Part shown: positions 1-10,600 of the stretch, one piece after another
How positions within the stretch are numbered: the stretch's first letter is position 1
How the letters are laid out: each line of letters starts with the position of its first letter
Source of the DNA: Pelecanus crispus
Taxonomy: Eukaryota; Chordata; Aves; Pelecaniformes; Pelecanidae
NCBI RefSeq assembly: GCF_030463565.1
Contig: NC_134660.1
Coordinates: 1,786,001 to 1,850,000 of the forward strand
DNA length: 64,000 bases
Direction of reading: 5' to 3'
The notes under the pieces: model-generated
The model's input: only the letters and a program-made list of their open reading frames with translations
What the model was told of the DNA's origin: nothing
Databases searched by the model: none
Position numbers and translations under genes: made by a program

Positions 1-334
1 GTGGCCGTGGCACACCCGCGCGTGCCAGAGCGGGACATCCTGGCACCTTCCTCACTGGAAAGCGGGGACGGCCCCCCCGGGGGTGCCAGCAGAGCCCCCT
101 CCCCGCCCTCTCCCGTCACCCTCCTCTCCGGTGGCTGCTCCTCGTCCCTCTGCAAACCCGGCTGGCCGCGGCACCCCGGCAGCCCGCGGGACCCCTGCCC
201 GCGCCCGCTCGCCCCTGGCCCACGCTGCCAACCCGGAGACCGGGAGACTTTGATGTTCGACTGATTTCTTACGTTCTTTCCTTGAACTTCTCTGTGCTGT
301 CCTCTTCCTCCTCCTCCTCCTCTTCCTCCTCCAG

Positions 335-359
335 CGGACCTCCTCGAGAGCTAGAGCGG
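335..359 (+). CDS. Candidate 25-nt microexon of ARHGAP23
   Basis: A long pyrimidine tract (about 290-334) ends in CCTCCAG, followed by 25 nt and then GTACAG. Read from phase 0 it gives RTSSRARA plus one base, and that base is the phase needed to join the exon at 1379. I have no remembered protein match for this octapeptide, so the call rests only on splice signals and phase. The rest of 1-1378 shows GC-rich intron-like sequence with no other supported exon. Confidence 0.3.
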
Positions 360-1378
360 GTACAGTGTTGATGCTGGGTGCATTGCTCACGCACTAACTC
401 CTCCGGGTGACCACGAGAGAGCGGGAGCAGGGGGATGCAGCGGGAGGGGAGGGGGCCCTGTCCTGCCCGGCCACTGTCCCCAGGGTCCCCAGCATCAGGA
501 GGGGCGGCTGAGCCCCTGGGGAGCCCCAAATCCTTTAACCCTGCTTCTCCCACATTGCTGGCCGGTGCCTGCGGTGGCACTGGGGCTGCTGTTGGCATCC
601 CCTGGCAGGGATGGGTGCCGTGTCCTGGGACCGGCGTACCCAAACACTGGGGTATGGGGGTCCTGATGCCCCGGGGAGGGTCAGCACCCCCTTTCTGCCT
701 CCCCCTCTCTCGTCGTCAGCAGCTGCTAACCCCATTGTGGGGCGTGCGGGGTGGGAGAGGGTGTCTGTCATCTTGTCCTTGTCCTTCACGGCAGCAGGGC
801 TAGGGCTGCCAGTCCCCCCCATGTCCCCACTTGTCCCCTAACCCCCCCGCGGAGCCGGGGCAGCCCCACGGCCTGTCCCAGCCCCCTCCGGCACAGCCCG
901 TCCCAGATCCCGCTCCGGGGCTGGATGTGGTGGTGGCTGTCCCCATGCCCCGTCCCGGTGATGTGGTGGTGGCAGCACCGTGCCCAGCCCTGGTCCCCGC
1001 TGTGCCCCGTGGCCATGGGAGGGTTGGGGACCTGCCGCCGGGGTCCTGGCTGTGTTTCCCGGCTGTGTGTGCCTGCGTGTCCCCCCCCCTTATCCCCACT
1101 CCTCACCTTGCGGCTCTGCAGTGGGCGAGCGGTGCCGGGGACCCCCGTGCACCACCAGACCCCCCCCAGCTTTCCGGCATCTCCATCTGCTGGCACACAA
1201 ACCCACGCGGCGCTGGCATCCCTGCCAGGGGCCAGCCGATCCAACGGCCCTGGCATGTCCCCATCCCGGTTTGGGGGAACGGAGCAGCATCCCCCAGCTC
1301 TACCCACCGCACCCCGCTCCCCAGGACGTGGCCACCTCTGGGGCCTGGCTAACCCCCCCTCTCCGCTCTGCTTTACAG

Positions 1379-1410
1379 GCTCAACCCGCAGCGGCTCCGC
1401 CAAACCGAAG
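1379..1410 (+). CDS. ARHGAP23: ARHGAP23 penultimate small exon (32 nt)
   Basis: The acceptor is a pyrimidine stretch ending in TTTACAG at 1372-1378 and the donor is GTAAGA at 1411. The exon starts with two bases completing a codon and ends on a codon boundary, reading (x)[10 protein letters not shown]. This joins in phase to the exon at 1524. The short basic, Ser-rich peptide fits the linker between the RhoGAP domain and the conserved tail. Confidence 0.75.
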
Positions 1411-2552
1411 GTAAGAGGGTCCTGGGCCGGGGGCTGGCAGGGAGGGACGCGATAGCTGGGGCATGGAGCCCATCCCTAACCCCGGCACCGCCATCCCTAA
1501 CCGCGGCGTGACCGTCTTCCCAGGGCACGTGGCCATCGCGGAAGGCGCCGCCGCACCGGGAGCTCCTCGCCATCCCCTTCGTCTCGGCCGCCGCCCGCAA
1601 GAGGAAGAAGAGGAGAGAGGCTGAGGGCATCGGGAGCAGCACCGAAGATGACGCGGAGCACAGGGACGCCCCGGGCCGGGAGCAGGAGGTTGAGGGGGCT
1701 GCGACCACCCCTCCAGGACCCGGCAAAGCCCCCCGCGGCACCAGCGCCGAGCCGGCAGCCCCCAGCCCAGCTGGGATGGAGCAGGAGAGCTCCCTGGAGC
1801 CCGGGGGTGCCGGGGCTGAGCCAGCGCCGGACGCCCGCTCCATCGTGTCGGGCTACTCCACCCTGTCCACCATGGACCGCAGCCTGTGCTCCGAGGTGCA
1901 GTCGGTGGCCGGGAGCCGCGGGGAGGAGGCGGACGACGAGCGCAGCGAGCTCAGCCACATGGAGACGGACACGGAGAGCCGGGAGGGCGCCCGGCCCCGG
2001 CCGGGGCAGGTGGACGGGGGGACCAGGGACGAGGACAAGGGGTCCCCCGGCCGCCCCTCCTTCAACTCCCACCGCCTGATCCAGTGCGACACGCTGGCCC
2101 GCAGGAAGCTGGGGCGGCCCCGGCCGGCCGGCGAGACCCCGGCACCCACCGGGGAGGACCAGAGCTGGGTCCCCCCTGGGCGGCCCTCGCTGCGGGAGCA
2201 GCTCCGGCAGCGCCTGCGAGCCTCTGCCGACGACATGGGGGTCCGCCTGCGCCGAGCCCACTCCCCCGAAACCCGCCGCAGGAAGAGCAGCTGGCGCCGG
2301 CACACCGTGGTGGTGCCCGGCGGCCTCAAGGACCTCAACTTCAACGAGTGGAAGGAGCCGCGGGGGCTGGAGATGGCCCCGGGACCCTGCCATGACAAGG
2401 ACTCGGGGCTCAGCAGCCTGGAGTCCACCAAAGCCCGGCCACCGGCACCCGCCCCGGCACAGCCGGGCGCTGCCAGCGAGGGGCCGGGCACCAAGACCCC
2501 CCCGGGCAGCCCCGGCCCCTTGGCCCCCCTGCGCTTCCCCCAGTGTCTCTGA
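1379..2552 (+). CDS. ARHGAP23: ARHGAP23, C-terminal coding part (two exons, gene runs off left edge)
   Basis: ARHGAP23 is a large PDZ-PH-RhoGAP protein that stimulates GTP hydrolysis by Rho-family GTPases. Only its C-terminal tail, downstream of the catalytic domain, is in this window. Coding exons are 1379-1410 and 1524-2552, on the + strand, ending in TGA at 2550-2552. Recognition rests on the tail motifs [77 protein letters not shown] and the terminal QCL, which match my memory of ARHGAP23 and, less closely, ARHGAP21. The partner gene SRCIN1 next door, in the same tail-to-tail order as in mammals, favours ARHGAP23 over ARHGAP21. The tail is low complexity and rich in Pro, Arg and Ser. The N-terminal PDZ, PH and RhoGAP parts must lie left of position 1. 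Confidence 0.9.
1524..2552 (+). CDS. ARHGAP23: ARHGAP23 last coding exon
   Basis: The acceptor is TTCCCAG at 1517-1523. The frame opens on a codon boundary with [20 protein letters not shown], then a basic run (ARKRKKRRE) that could act as a nuclear or membrane-binding patch, an acidic GSSTEDDAE stretch, and the long conserved tail from about 1830 to 2420. It ends RFPQCL-stop; QCL is the family terminus. The first in-frame ATG is at 1776, but the exon clearly opens upstream at the splice acceptor, so that ATG is not the protein start. Confidence 0.9.
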   Translation, partial: GTWPSRKAPPHRELLAIPFVSAAARKRKKRREAEGIGSSTEDDAEHRDAPGREQEVEGAATTPPGPGKAPRGTSAEPAAPSPAGMEQESSLEPGGAGAEPAPDARSIVSGYSTLSTMDRSLCSEVQSVAGSRGEEADDERSELSHMETDTESREGARPRPGQVDGGTRDEDKGSPGRPSFNSHRLIQCDTLARRKLGRPRPAGETPAPTGEDQSWVPPGRPSLREQLRQRLRASADDMGVRLRRAHSPETRRRKSSWRRHTVVVPGGLKDLNFNEWKEPRGLEMAPGPCHDKDSGLSSLESTKARPPAPAPAQPGAASEGPGTKTPPGSPGPLAPLRFPQCL

Positions 2553-3835
2553 CCTCCCGAGGTGCCCCCCGCCGCGACTCCCCACCCCAGCCGGTGTTTA
2601 ATTTAAGGACTCACCTTCGTTCTTGTATTTAATTGTGCTCTGGACAAGCTGCTGTTATTTAACGAGGCTCCGGGGCCCCCGCGCCGCGGGTGGGACAAAG
2701 CCACCTCGTCCCCCCCTTGCTTTGGGGAGCAGCAGGGTCCCTTGGTGGTCCCACGCTGCAGCCTGGCCTCGTCCCACGGTGCCCCCGCCCCATGCCATGG
2801 TGCCCCGGCCCCCCGGGCAGTGCCAGGAGGGTTGCAGGGTGGGGGGGGCTCATGGGGACGGTCCCCACCCCGGGCGGTGGCGGCCCTGCTGTCCCTGGCC
2901 ATGGCGGCGCGAAGTGCGGGCGCTTCTCTGGGTGCTGCCGCCCAGGCTGCCCTTGCTGGGGACCCTCCCCACGCCCGAGGACCCTGGGGACCGCGGTGCC
3001 ATCACCCTGACCCGGGCGCGCTCCGTGCCGCGGGGGTCTGGGGTCCGCGCCGGGGCGCGGCTGAGCTGGGGGGTGTCCCTTGGTGCGACGGACGGGGACC
3101 CCTTGGGCTGGGTGTTTGCGTGGGAGCGGGTGTGACGGGAGGGGCACCCTGCGGCGGGGGGGGGGCCGCTGCCGTCCCCTGCAACGCCACGAGCCGCAGC
3201 CACGAGCCGGCAGCAGCTGGGGGCTTGGCACGGCACGGCACGGCCCCCTCCCCAGCCCCGCTCCCCTTCCTGCCCCCCCCAGGCCAGAAGCACTTTAGGA
3301 AGGGGAGCGCCCGGGGGGGTCACGGCTGGCGGGGGCGCGGGGACCCCCAGCCTCGCCGCGGTGGCACGCACGTGCCGTGGGCTCGGGCGGCCACTGCCGG
3401 GCCCGTGTGTCGGGGGTGTCAAGTCACGTCACTGTTTCTCCGTGTCATTCTCATACGTTATGCAAATATTTGCTGTAAAGTTGTTTTTTTCTTTTTTTTT
3501 TTCTTTTTTTTTTTTTTGTAAATATTGTCTTTGACTGTGTAACATATTACAAAGGATTTATAAGGATTTTTTAAGAAGTTTTGCTCAGCTGAAAGGCCAA
3601 CCCCGACCAGGGGAGGTGCTGGACCAGTGTTGACTTTTTAAACCCTCCTGCATGTGCCCCCCTCCCCGGTGTGTGTACGAGTCGGCCGCCGAGCCGCTAT
3701 ATGCAAAACTGCAAAAAAAAAAAGAAAAAAAAAAAAACAAAACCCAACCAGACCGAAACAAAACCACCCCGCTTCGGACGCTGCCCCCCGCTCCCAGTCT
3801 ATATATTGGAAATAAACTGGTTATTCGAGGAGGTG
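2553..3835 (+). other. ARHGAP23: ARHGAP23 3' UTR
   Basis: This stretch runs from the TGA at 2550-2552 to just past the AATAAA at 3811. The first 800 bases are very GC rich. The last 400 become A/T rich, with T runs at 3483-3519 and A runs near 3713-3737. Open frames here are short and carry no recognisable protein sequence. Confidence 0.75.
3811..3816 (+). terminator. ARHGAP23 poly(A) signal AATAAA
   Basis: A canonical AATAAA lies about 1.26 kb after the stop codon. A GT-rich stretch (GGTTATTCGAGGAGGTGGTTT) follows at 3819-3839, as expected downstream of a cleavage site. Cleavage is expected near 3830-3835. Confidence 0.7.
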
Positions 3836-4119
3836 GTTTCCTGCCGTTATTGCTTCCCCTGCTCGGGGGGGCTCGCACATGGCCCCCATTTTCCCGAGCT
3901 GCACAGCCCGGTCCTGGAGCACCGGCAGCATCCAGGGAAGGATTGATCCCGGCTTTTCTATGAGGCTGGGGGGGAAGGAGCCGGACCCCCACCCCATGCC
4001 CCGAGCGTCCCCGGGGGATGTGGGACCGGGGTGGGCTTGAGGCCAGGGATGTCCCACCCCAGCCCAGCCCAGCGACACAACAAGAGACCAGACCTGGGGG
4101 GAAAAAAGTGCCATAGAGG
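3836..4119. other. Intergenic spacer between converging ARHGAP23 and SRCIN1
   Basis: About 285 bp separates the expected cleavage sites of the two convergent genes. No gene-like sequence was seen in it. The spacer is GC rich in its middle part and carries no repeat that I recognise. Confidence 0.6.
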
Positions 4120-4141
4120 AGAGGAAAAAAAAAAAAGTAAT

Positions 4142-4147
4142 TTTATT
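4142..4147 (-). terminator. SRCIN1 distal poly(A) signal AATAAA
   Basis: Minus-strand AATAAA is followed by a T-rich tract (the A run at 4126-4137 on the + strand) and pyrimidines, which fits a downstream element. Cleavage is expected near 4120-4135, facing the ARHGAP23 end. Confidence 0.65.
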
Positions 4148-4172
4148 AAAGCCAGACACTCTGATAGAAAAG

Positions 4173-4203
<31 letters not shown>

Positions 4204-4369
4204 GGAAAAATAAAAAGCAACCCTTTGTCATCGGAGTTTGCAAGTTACAATGGTCACGTTGCGCACAGAACTACCCATGGCATCCACAGCGACACAGGGA
4301 CAGCGATGGGCACAGGGCAGGGGTGGCGGGGGGCCAGCCCCCCCCCGGCCCCCGCCTCCGCCCTGTGCA

Positions 4370-4800
4370 AGGCCTTTTTTTTTTTTTTTTAAAACTCTAT
4401 TTTTTTTCTTTTAAAACGATTCACAAGAAAAGTCATGCTAAGAGACACACAACGTTGTAGAAACCCCAAAACAGCCTCTAAAGAGTATTAGGAATCTTTT
4501 TTTTTTCTTTTTTTTTTTTTTTTTTTGTCCTTTTAAAAGTCGTAGCCTTTTTTAAACAACATCCAGACAAGTAAAGCAGGGTGCGCATGCAGCGGGCGCC
4601 TCCGACACATGCATGATGCAAGCAGCATTTTTTTTTTTTTTTAAATTATTTTTGCAACATTTTCCTTTTTTTTTTTTTTTTGGTCCTTTTTTGTCGTCCC
4701 CCCCCCCCCCCCGGTTTAAACCAGAATCAAGTGGTTTTCTTTTTTTTTCTTTTTTTTTTTCCTTTTTTTTTTTTTTCTTTTTTGTCCTTTTGCTTCAGCA
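4370..4800. repeat. Cluster of long T homopolymers and a long C run
   Basis: T runs of roughly 10 to 20 bases recur at about 4374-4390, 4497-4526, 4628-4642, 4666-4682 and 4740-4790, with a C run at about 4698-4712. In the SRCIN1 transcript these are A runs and one G run. Confidence 0.8.
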
Positions 4801-5780
4801 AAGGCACCGGGGTTGGTGCTCACGGACGGATTGCATGATGCCATGAAAGGACGGACGCACACGCACGCAGAGACACACGCTCACGGAGAAACCAGCCTGA
4901 TGGGCAGCGGGGTGGGGGGGGTGGTGGGGAGAAATAGGTGCAAGCCAGCGCCGTGCACCCCTCACCCAGCGCCGTGCACCCCTCACCCAGCGCCGCCCTC
5001 CTGGTCCGGAGGCGGGGGTCCCACAGCGCGGGTGATGCCTGCGAGGGGGCTCCCGGGACAAAGCCGGGGTGCAGCAAAGGGGATGGGACCCCCCCCCAAA
5101 CAGCCGGAGCTTGCTCCCAGCGGGATGGGTGTCCCAGCACACCCGTGGGTGCCACCGGGATGGGGCTGCACCAACTACAGCCCCCCCCTGCCGACCCCTT
5201 TGCCCCCGCCTGTCCGTGTCCCGGGGGGCTGGGGGTCCTTGTCCCCTCACACCCCCCGGACAGCGAGGTGGCGGGGGGTGGGGGGTGGCTGCAGGGCCCC
5301 TCCGTGGGTGCTGGCAGGACGGAGGGTGCCACGTCCAGCCCCGCGGGAGCACCGGGACGGGCGTGGGTCGGGGGCTGTGGAGGGGGGGGGGACGGGACTG
5401 GGGGAGAGTGGGGGGAACCCCCCCATCCTGGCCATAAGAAGCTGCGGCTTTGCTACAGTGTTTCACTTTGGTACCAAGAAAAATAATTAAAAATTAAATA
5501 AAACGCATCAAGTGACTGCTATTGCTGCCGGGAGGGAAGTGGGTGCTGTCCCGGCCCCGGGGCTGTCACCCATGGGTGTCAGCATCCCCAGGGCACCCGG
5601 CCCCTTCCACCCCCTGCTCCGGCGCAGGACGGGGACGGGACAAGGAAGGTGCTGGACGGGGGATGCGAGCTCAGCACGAGGGCTGAGAAGCCGCTAAGAA
5701 CCAACCCTCTCAAAATCACAAGGAGCTGTAGGCTAACCAGGGAAGAAAATCCACCCCCTAATATACCAGACGTGAAGAGA

Positions 5781-5786
5781 TTTATT
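5781..5786 (-). terminator. Possible proximal SRCIN1 poly(A) signal AATAAA
   Basis: A minus-strand AATAAA (GAAATAAATCTC) lies 1.7 kb after the stop codon, at the edge of an AT-rich block. Use of it would shorten the 3' UTR by about 1.6 kb. Confidence 0.35.
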
Positions 5787-6539
5787 TCTTTTCTTTTCTT
5801 TTTAAATATTTATATATATATATTTATATTACGTATATTATATATATATAATATGTAAATATATTTTTTAAAACAATATAAAATGTTAAGACACTTCACT
5901 TAAATGTAAAGAGTTGCTTTTTGCAATCCAAAGAAATTGCATCATGATTTTTTTTGTTTGTTTTTTTTGTTTTTTTTCTCTTTCTTATTCAAAAAAGGCT
6001 CGTTCTTCTGTACAAAAATGATTGATATACAAAAAAAGAGAGGGGAGAAAAGAAGAAAAATAATAATTAAAAAAAAAAAAAAAAAACCAACCCAAGGACG
6101 AACTAGCCAACGAAAGGAGTGATTGGATCGTGTGTTGCACTGCGGCTGGGCTGCGCTGGCGGCAGCGCTGGGTACCGGCGCACGCAGCGCACACGCACAC
6201 GCACACGCACGCCCGGCTCGGCTGTGCCGACGGGTGCTGGACACGGGCGGGCATCGCCCGGCCACGCACCCTGGGGACCCCCCGGCTCCCCCAGGTTTGG
6301 CAGGGCTGGGGCTGCTCCCCGGGGAAGGACGGCGGGGTCACCGGCTGCGGCGTGGGGTCCCCGCCCGGCCCCTCTGCCGGAGCAGGGGGCTCCGGGGACC
6401 TGTCCTGCCTGCCTGTCCCCAAGGGCGTTCGGCGCTCGGGAAGGGGACAGGGGTCCGGCGGGGTGGCCCGGTGCGGTCAGAGCCCCCCCCCCAGCATCAC
6501 AGCATCCCTGTGCCTTGGCCACCGCGCCCACCCAGGCCA

Positions 6540-7040
6540 CCATTTAAAGTGCTACGTTCCGACCCGAGGGTGACGGGCAGCCCGACTCGGCCCGTTTCTG
6601 CCCCCTCCCCATTTTACATCCTCAGCCTTCGGCCCCTCCGGCACGCCCGGGCGCCCTGCGGCACCTCTCCCGCCTCCCTCCTCCCCAGCCCTCGCACCGC
6701 GCCCCGTCCCCGGGGGGAGCCGGGGCTGGCGCCTGGGGGGCAGCCGGCGGCAGCGCCATCCCCTCGGGACGGCACCGAGCCCTCGGCCGGCGAAGGACGC
6801 GGCCCGGCCGCGGTGCCGCCTGCCACCCACCGCCGAGACCTGGCTGCGGCGCCGAGCATCGTCTCCTCCGGGCGGGGCGGTGTCGCGGGTGCCGGGATGC
6901 TCGGCAGCGGCGGGGGGGCGAGCGGTCGGGTCGGGGGGCGGCGGGGGCGTCTTCGGCAGCCGCTGTTTCCCACCTTTCCGCGGTGGGACGGGCGCTGCCC
7001 GCGCGGGCAGCGGGGTCGGGCGCTGCCCGGCGTCCTCCTT
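6540..7040. other. CpG-dense block in SRCIN1 3' UTR
   Basis: Many CpG dinucleotides and GGCGGG-type runs are packed here. The block includes a perfect 20-bp palindrome at 6993-7012 (CGCTGCCCGC and its reverse complement). It has no splice or protein evidence of its own. Confidence 0.5.
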
Positions 7041-7229
7041 GCTTGAAGCTGGTGAAACTGGTGGAGTGAAGCTCTGAGAGCTCTTAAATAAACAGAAAAC
7101 GGCAGGGTGGGAGAGGGAGGGAGGGAGAAAAAAACCAAACCAACAGCAACCCAAATGAACCGAAATGAAAAGGAAAAAGAAAAGCAAAAGGGAGGAGAAA
7201 GAGAGAGAGAAACAGAAAGTGGCTGGTTG

Positions 7230-7324
7230 GCCATTGCGGAGCGAGATGGGAGACAGAAGTCGGGCCGTGGCGGAGCAGAGGCGAGACACAAGTCGGGCCG
7301 TGGCGGAGCAGAGGCGGGACACGA
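7230..7324. repeat. 33-bp tandem repeat in SRCIN1 3' UTR
   Basis: Two near-identical 33-bp copies start at 7259 and 7292 with the core GTCGGGCCGTGGCGGAGCAG. A decayed third copy lies at about 7230-7258. Differences between the two good copies are limited to a few bases. Confidence 0.8.
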
Positions 7325-7489
7325 GGTCGGCCACATTGGAGCAAGACATTGAAAAAACAGAAAGAGAGGGACGGGTGGCGATCCCTCCAGATGCCTCAAG
7401 AAGACAAGTCCCAGGGAGGAGGAGCCCAAGGAAGAGAGAAGCCCGGCCCCAGGAGCAGGAGAGCGGTTGGGTGGAGCTGGCAAGGATGC

Positions 7490-7615
7490 TCAGAATGAGA
7501 TGGAGGAGTTCCTTGCCCCAAAGGAAGTCAATACGGGGATGGATGTTCTGCCAGATGCGGGTTTTTCTGAGACCGCGGGGGAAGTCTCACTAGCCTCTTT
7601 AGATGGTCTAGCGGC
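7490..7615 (-). CDS. SRCIN1: SRCIN1 last coding exon and stop
   Basis: The acceptor TTTTCTTTCTAG is followed by AARPSKEASETSPAVSEKPA, SGRTSIPVLTSFGARNSSIS, F and TGA at 7492-7490. The C-terminal RTSIPVLTSFGARNSSISF is identical to the remembered mammalian end. Phase 0 in. This fixes the real 3' end of the coding region and shows that open frames left of 7490 are 3' UTR. Confidence 0.95.
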   Translation of the reverse strand, partial: AARPSKEASETSPAVSEKPASGRTSIPVLTSFGARNSSISF

Positions 7616-10600
7616 CTAGAAAGAAAAGCAAGATTCAAGGAGGAGGAGGAGGAGGAGAAAGGGGAGGAAAGTCAAACAGTTTCTTAAAAAAAAGGCAAAA
7701 GAAAGGAAAAAAGAAAAAAAAAAAGGAAAGGAAAGGAAAAAAAAAAAAACAAAAAAAACCACCAAGAACCAAACAGGAGTTTGTTCAGAAGCAGCATTGA
7801 GTTAGGCCTGAGGTCAAGCAGCTGGAAAAGGTCCACCACAAACAGAGCACGAGATGAGCCGGTCCCACGCGTTACTGGATGGGAAGGGGATGTCCCCGAG
7901 AGGAGGGGGAGAGAGACAGGAGAGAGAGACAGACGGACATGTGGACAGACAGGCACACACAGAGGCGGGTGGGCAGAGGGGAGAGGGCAGAAAGGCGGGG
8001 AGGGGGGACAAGAAGGGCAGCGTTAGACCGGGCGCGCACGCCGCGCGGCACAGCGCCCAGCTCAGCCGGTGCCGGGGCTGCCGCGGAGGCGCCGTTCAGC
8101 CGAGCAGGGCAGAGCCTCGGCAGCCCCACACGCCAACCCCGGCTCCTCCGAGAGGTGACGGTGCCCACCCCGGCCCCCTGCGCCCACCGCGCTGGTGGGA
8201 CCACCGCCAGCGGTGACGCGGCCCAACCCTACTCGTACAAAAGCTGGTCCAAAGGCAGCCGGGGCGCCGGGGAGGAGGGATGCTCACAAACCCTCCCGGA
8301 ACGCGGAGAGGGCTCGTCCAGCCCCGCCTCGCCCCCGCCGCAGAGGGGTGGGCTGCTGGGCAGGGTGACGGCCAAATCCTGCCCAGGGAGAGCAGCGAGG
8401 ACAAAAGAGCCGTGGAAAACGTCCGCGCCGGCCACCGCAGCGAGGGCACCGGTGGGTGCCAGGGGCCGGGTGACCCATGCTGCCACGGCACGCCCTGAGG
8501 TGGGGGCAAGGGGGACTACGGTGACGCTGGACAGCGGGGGGCCGTGCTGGTGTGTGGCCTCCGGGGAAGGGGACTTGGTGGCCTCCCTGGGGTGCCTGGG
8601 GCCAGGAGATGCTTCCCAGCCCCTCGGGGCTCCCGGCACAGCCCTTTCGGCTGGCGTTTCTCTGCTCCCCAGCCCGCAGGGCAGCCCTGGAGCGGGGGGC
8701 AGAGGGAAACCCCCCCGGCTCTCCCTGATGCTGCAGGGATGTGAAAACCCACGTGCACCCGCGTATGCGGGGAGCCTGGCAGGGAGACCCCGACCTCGAG
8801 GACCGCCCCTGCCCGGGGACGTGCCGCCACCAACCCGGGACCATCTTGGCTGTGGTCACGCCAAACAGCACCTGCGTGGCTCCGACCCGGCACCGGAGCC
8901 GCTGGGGGGGGACAGGGAGGCTGAGCCCTCTTGCTGGAGCACGGGGAGCGAGGTGCCCATTTTGCTCATGCGACATTTGCCCAGATTGCATGAAATCACC
9001 CCCCAACCCAGCTACAGCTCCAGGGAACTGGGAAAAACCTCCGCTTTGTCCGACAGGGTTTATGGATGCAACAGAATGAGCAAAATCGGGTTTATTGGGT
9101 GGTTTGCTAACGCCAGGCCCAGGGAAGGGGATCGAGACACAGAGCGGGGAGGACAGGATGGGGTGAGCCCGCCCGAGGTGCTGCTGCCCACCGCGGGGGC
9201 AGGAGGTTGGAGGGGAGGGCTGGGGGGAGAGGAGAGGCGAGGGCGGGCGGAGGGCAGCGAACTGGCTGGGGTTACCTTGCCGGTGGCCTGAGCCAGCTGC
9301 AGAGCCACCGCCAGCACTGGGGTGTCAGCAAGAACAGAGGGGAGTGAGCCCCGCAGCCCGCCGCAGGAGCGGTCCCCGGGGGCGGGAGAGGGGTGGGTGC
9401 TGGGCTGGCAGGGGATGCACCATCCCATCCCAAAGCGCTCCTCTTCCAGCTGCTGTGCCCGCCCCGCCATGCTGCCAGGTACCCTGGTACCGTCACCCTG
9501 CCCACGACACCCCCCCACCCGGGACGAGCTGCTTCTGCCAACACGGCGTCGCGGTGCATGGAGGGTCCTGGGCTCCCCAAAACCTCCCGGGACGGGTTGG
9601 GCAGCCCCAGCCCCGGGTAAGTGAAGCCCCTTGGAGCCGCTGTGCCAAGCACAGGGCTCTGCAACGCTCATTACCGTGGCCAAAATGTTCTGCAAGGAGG
9701 TCGCAGGGTCCCTCAGGGTGAGGGGACCAAAGCTGGGGCTCAGTCCTGTCCATCAGGGCAGTGGTGGCACACAGGGCTGGGGGACAAGTGACTCCGGCTT
9801 CAGCCTCACAGCACGCTTGTAACGAGTTTGCCACTCTCAGCACAAAGTCGTGTCCCCATCCCCAGCAGCCAGCTATGGACACCACCATGCCAGGCCAGGA
9901 CGGGGGGCGAGAGCCCCTCCTGCACCCGACAGCCGGGTCCCTGCGTCCCCAGCACCACCAGGCTCAGCCAAGAAGAAGGGAGATGCCGAGAGAGACCCGT
10001 CCCCCAAAGCAGCACCCGCAGGGTCTCCCCTGCCCACCACCCACACCCTCGCCCCGTACAAGACAGCGAGGGAGATGCCGGGGCCGTGGGCAGCCTGCGG
10101 CTCGCCCTGCTGCCGGGAGAGCCGGCCGGGTCAGCGCTAGAGATAGTCTACCTGCTGCTGGCCCTGGATCCGCATGTACTCCATCCGCTGCTTTATGTGC
10201 TTGCCTTTGTCGGGGCTGCCCTGCTGGCTGGGCTTCAGCCGGGATGCTGGGTTCACCACCTTCATGGCCGGGATGGAAACGCCACCGCTCTGTCGGGACA
10301 GAGAATTTGGGGAGGGAGATTAAAACCGGCAGGCGAAAGCCCACACCAGTACCGCTGGCAGCTGGGCACTGCCAGCGCTGGGCTTCGGATGCCTGGAGCT
10401 GTGCCGAGCCCCTGCGGCACCACCGTGCCGTCCCTGCCCGGACAGCCCACGGTGGCAAACCCAGGCAAGGGCGAAGTCACCGGCTCCGCATGCCACCGGA
10501 GCCCTCACCGGGCAGCGCTCTGGCGAGCTCAGAAACCAGCCAGGACTTACCAACAGCCACCGCTGCAACGCAAAGAGGGAGTTAGGGGCAGACACGGCAA

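Larger units (their letters stand above)
4120..7489 (-). other. SRCIN1: SRCIN1 3' UTR (about 3.4 kb)
   Basis: This runs from the stop at 7490 to just past the AATAAA at 4147. In transcript order it holds a 33-bp tandem repeat (7259-7324), a CpG-dense part (about 6540-7040), an (AC)n-like tract at 6178-6220, an AT-rich block (5770-5900) with a possible early poly(A) signal at 5786, and long A-rich tracts (minus strand) at 4380-4800. No coding sequence was recognised in it. Confidence 0.8.

Noticed and set aside
1..264. 87-codon + strand frame at the left edge
   Set aside because: Starts at the window boundary, is Pro/Gly-rich without family features, and lacks splice support; treated as ARHGAP23 intron.
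7879..9291. 470-codon + strand frame
   Set aside because: It lies antisense to the last SRCIN1 intron, has no domain or motif, and is stop-poor because of GC content.
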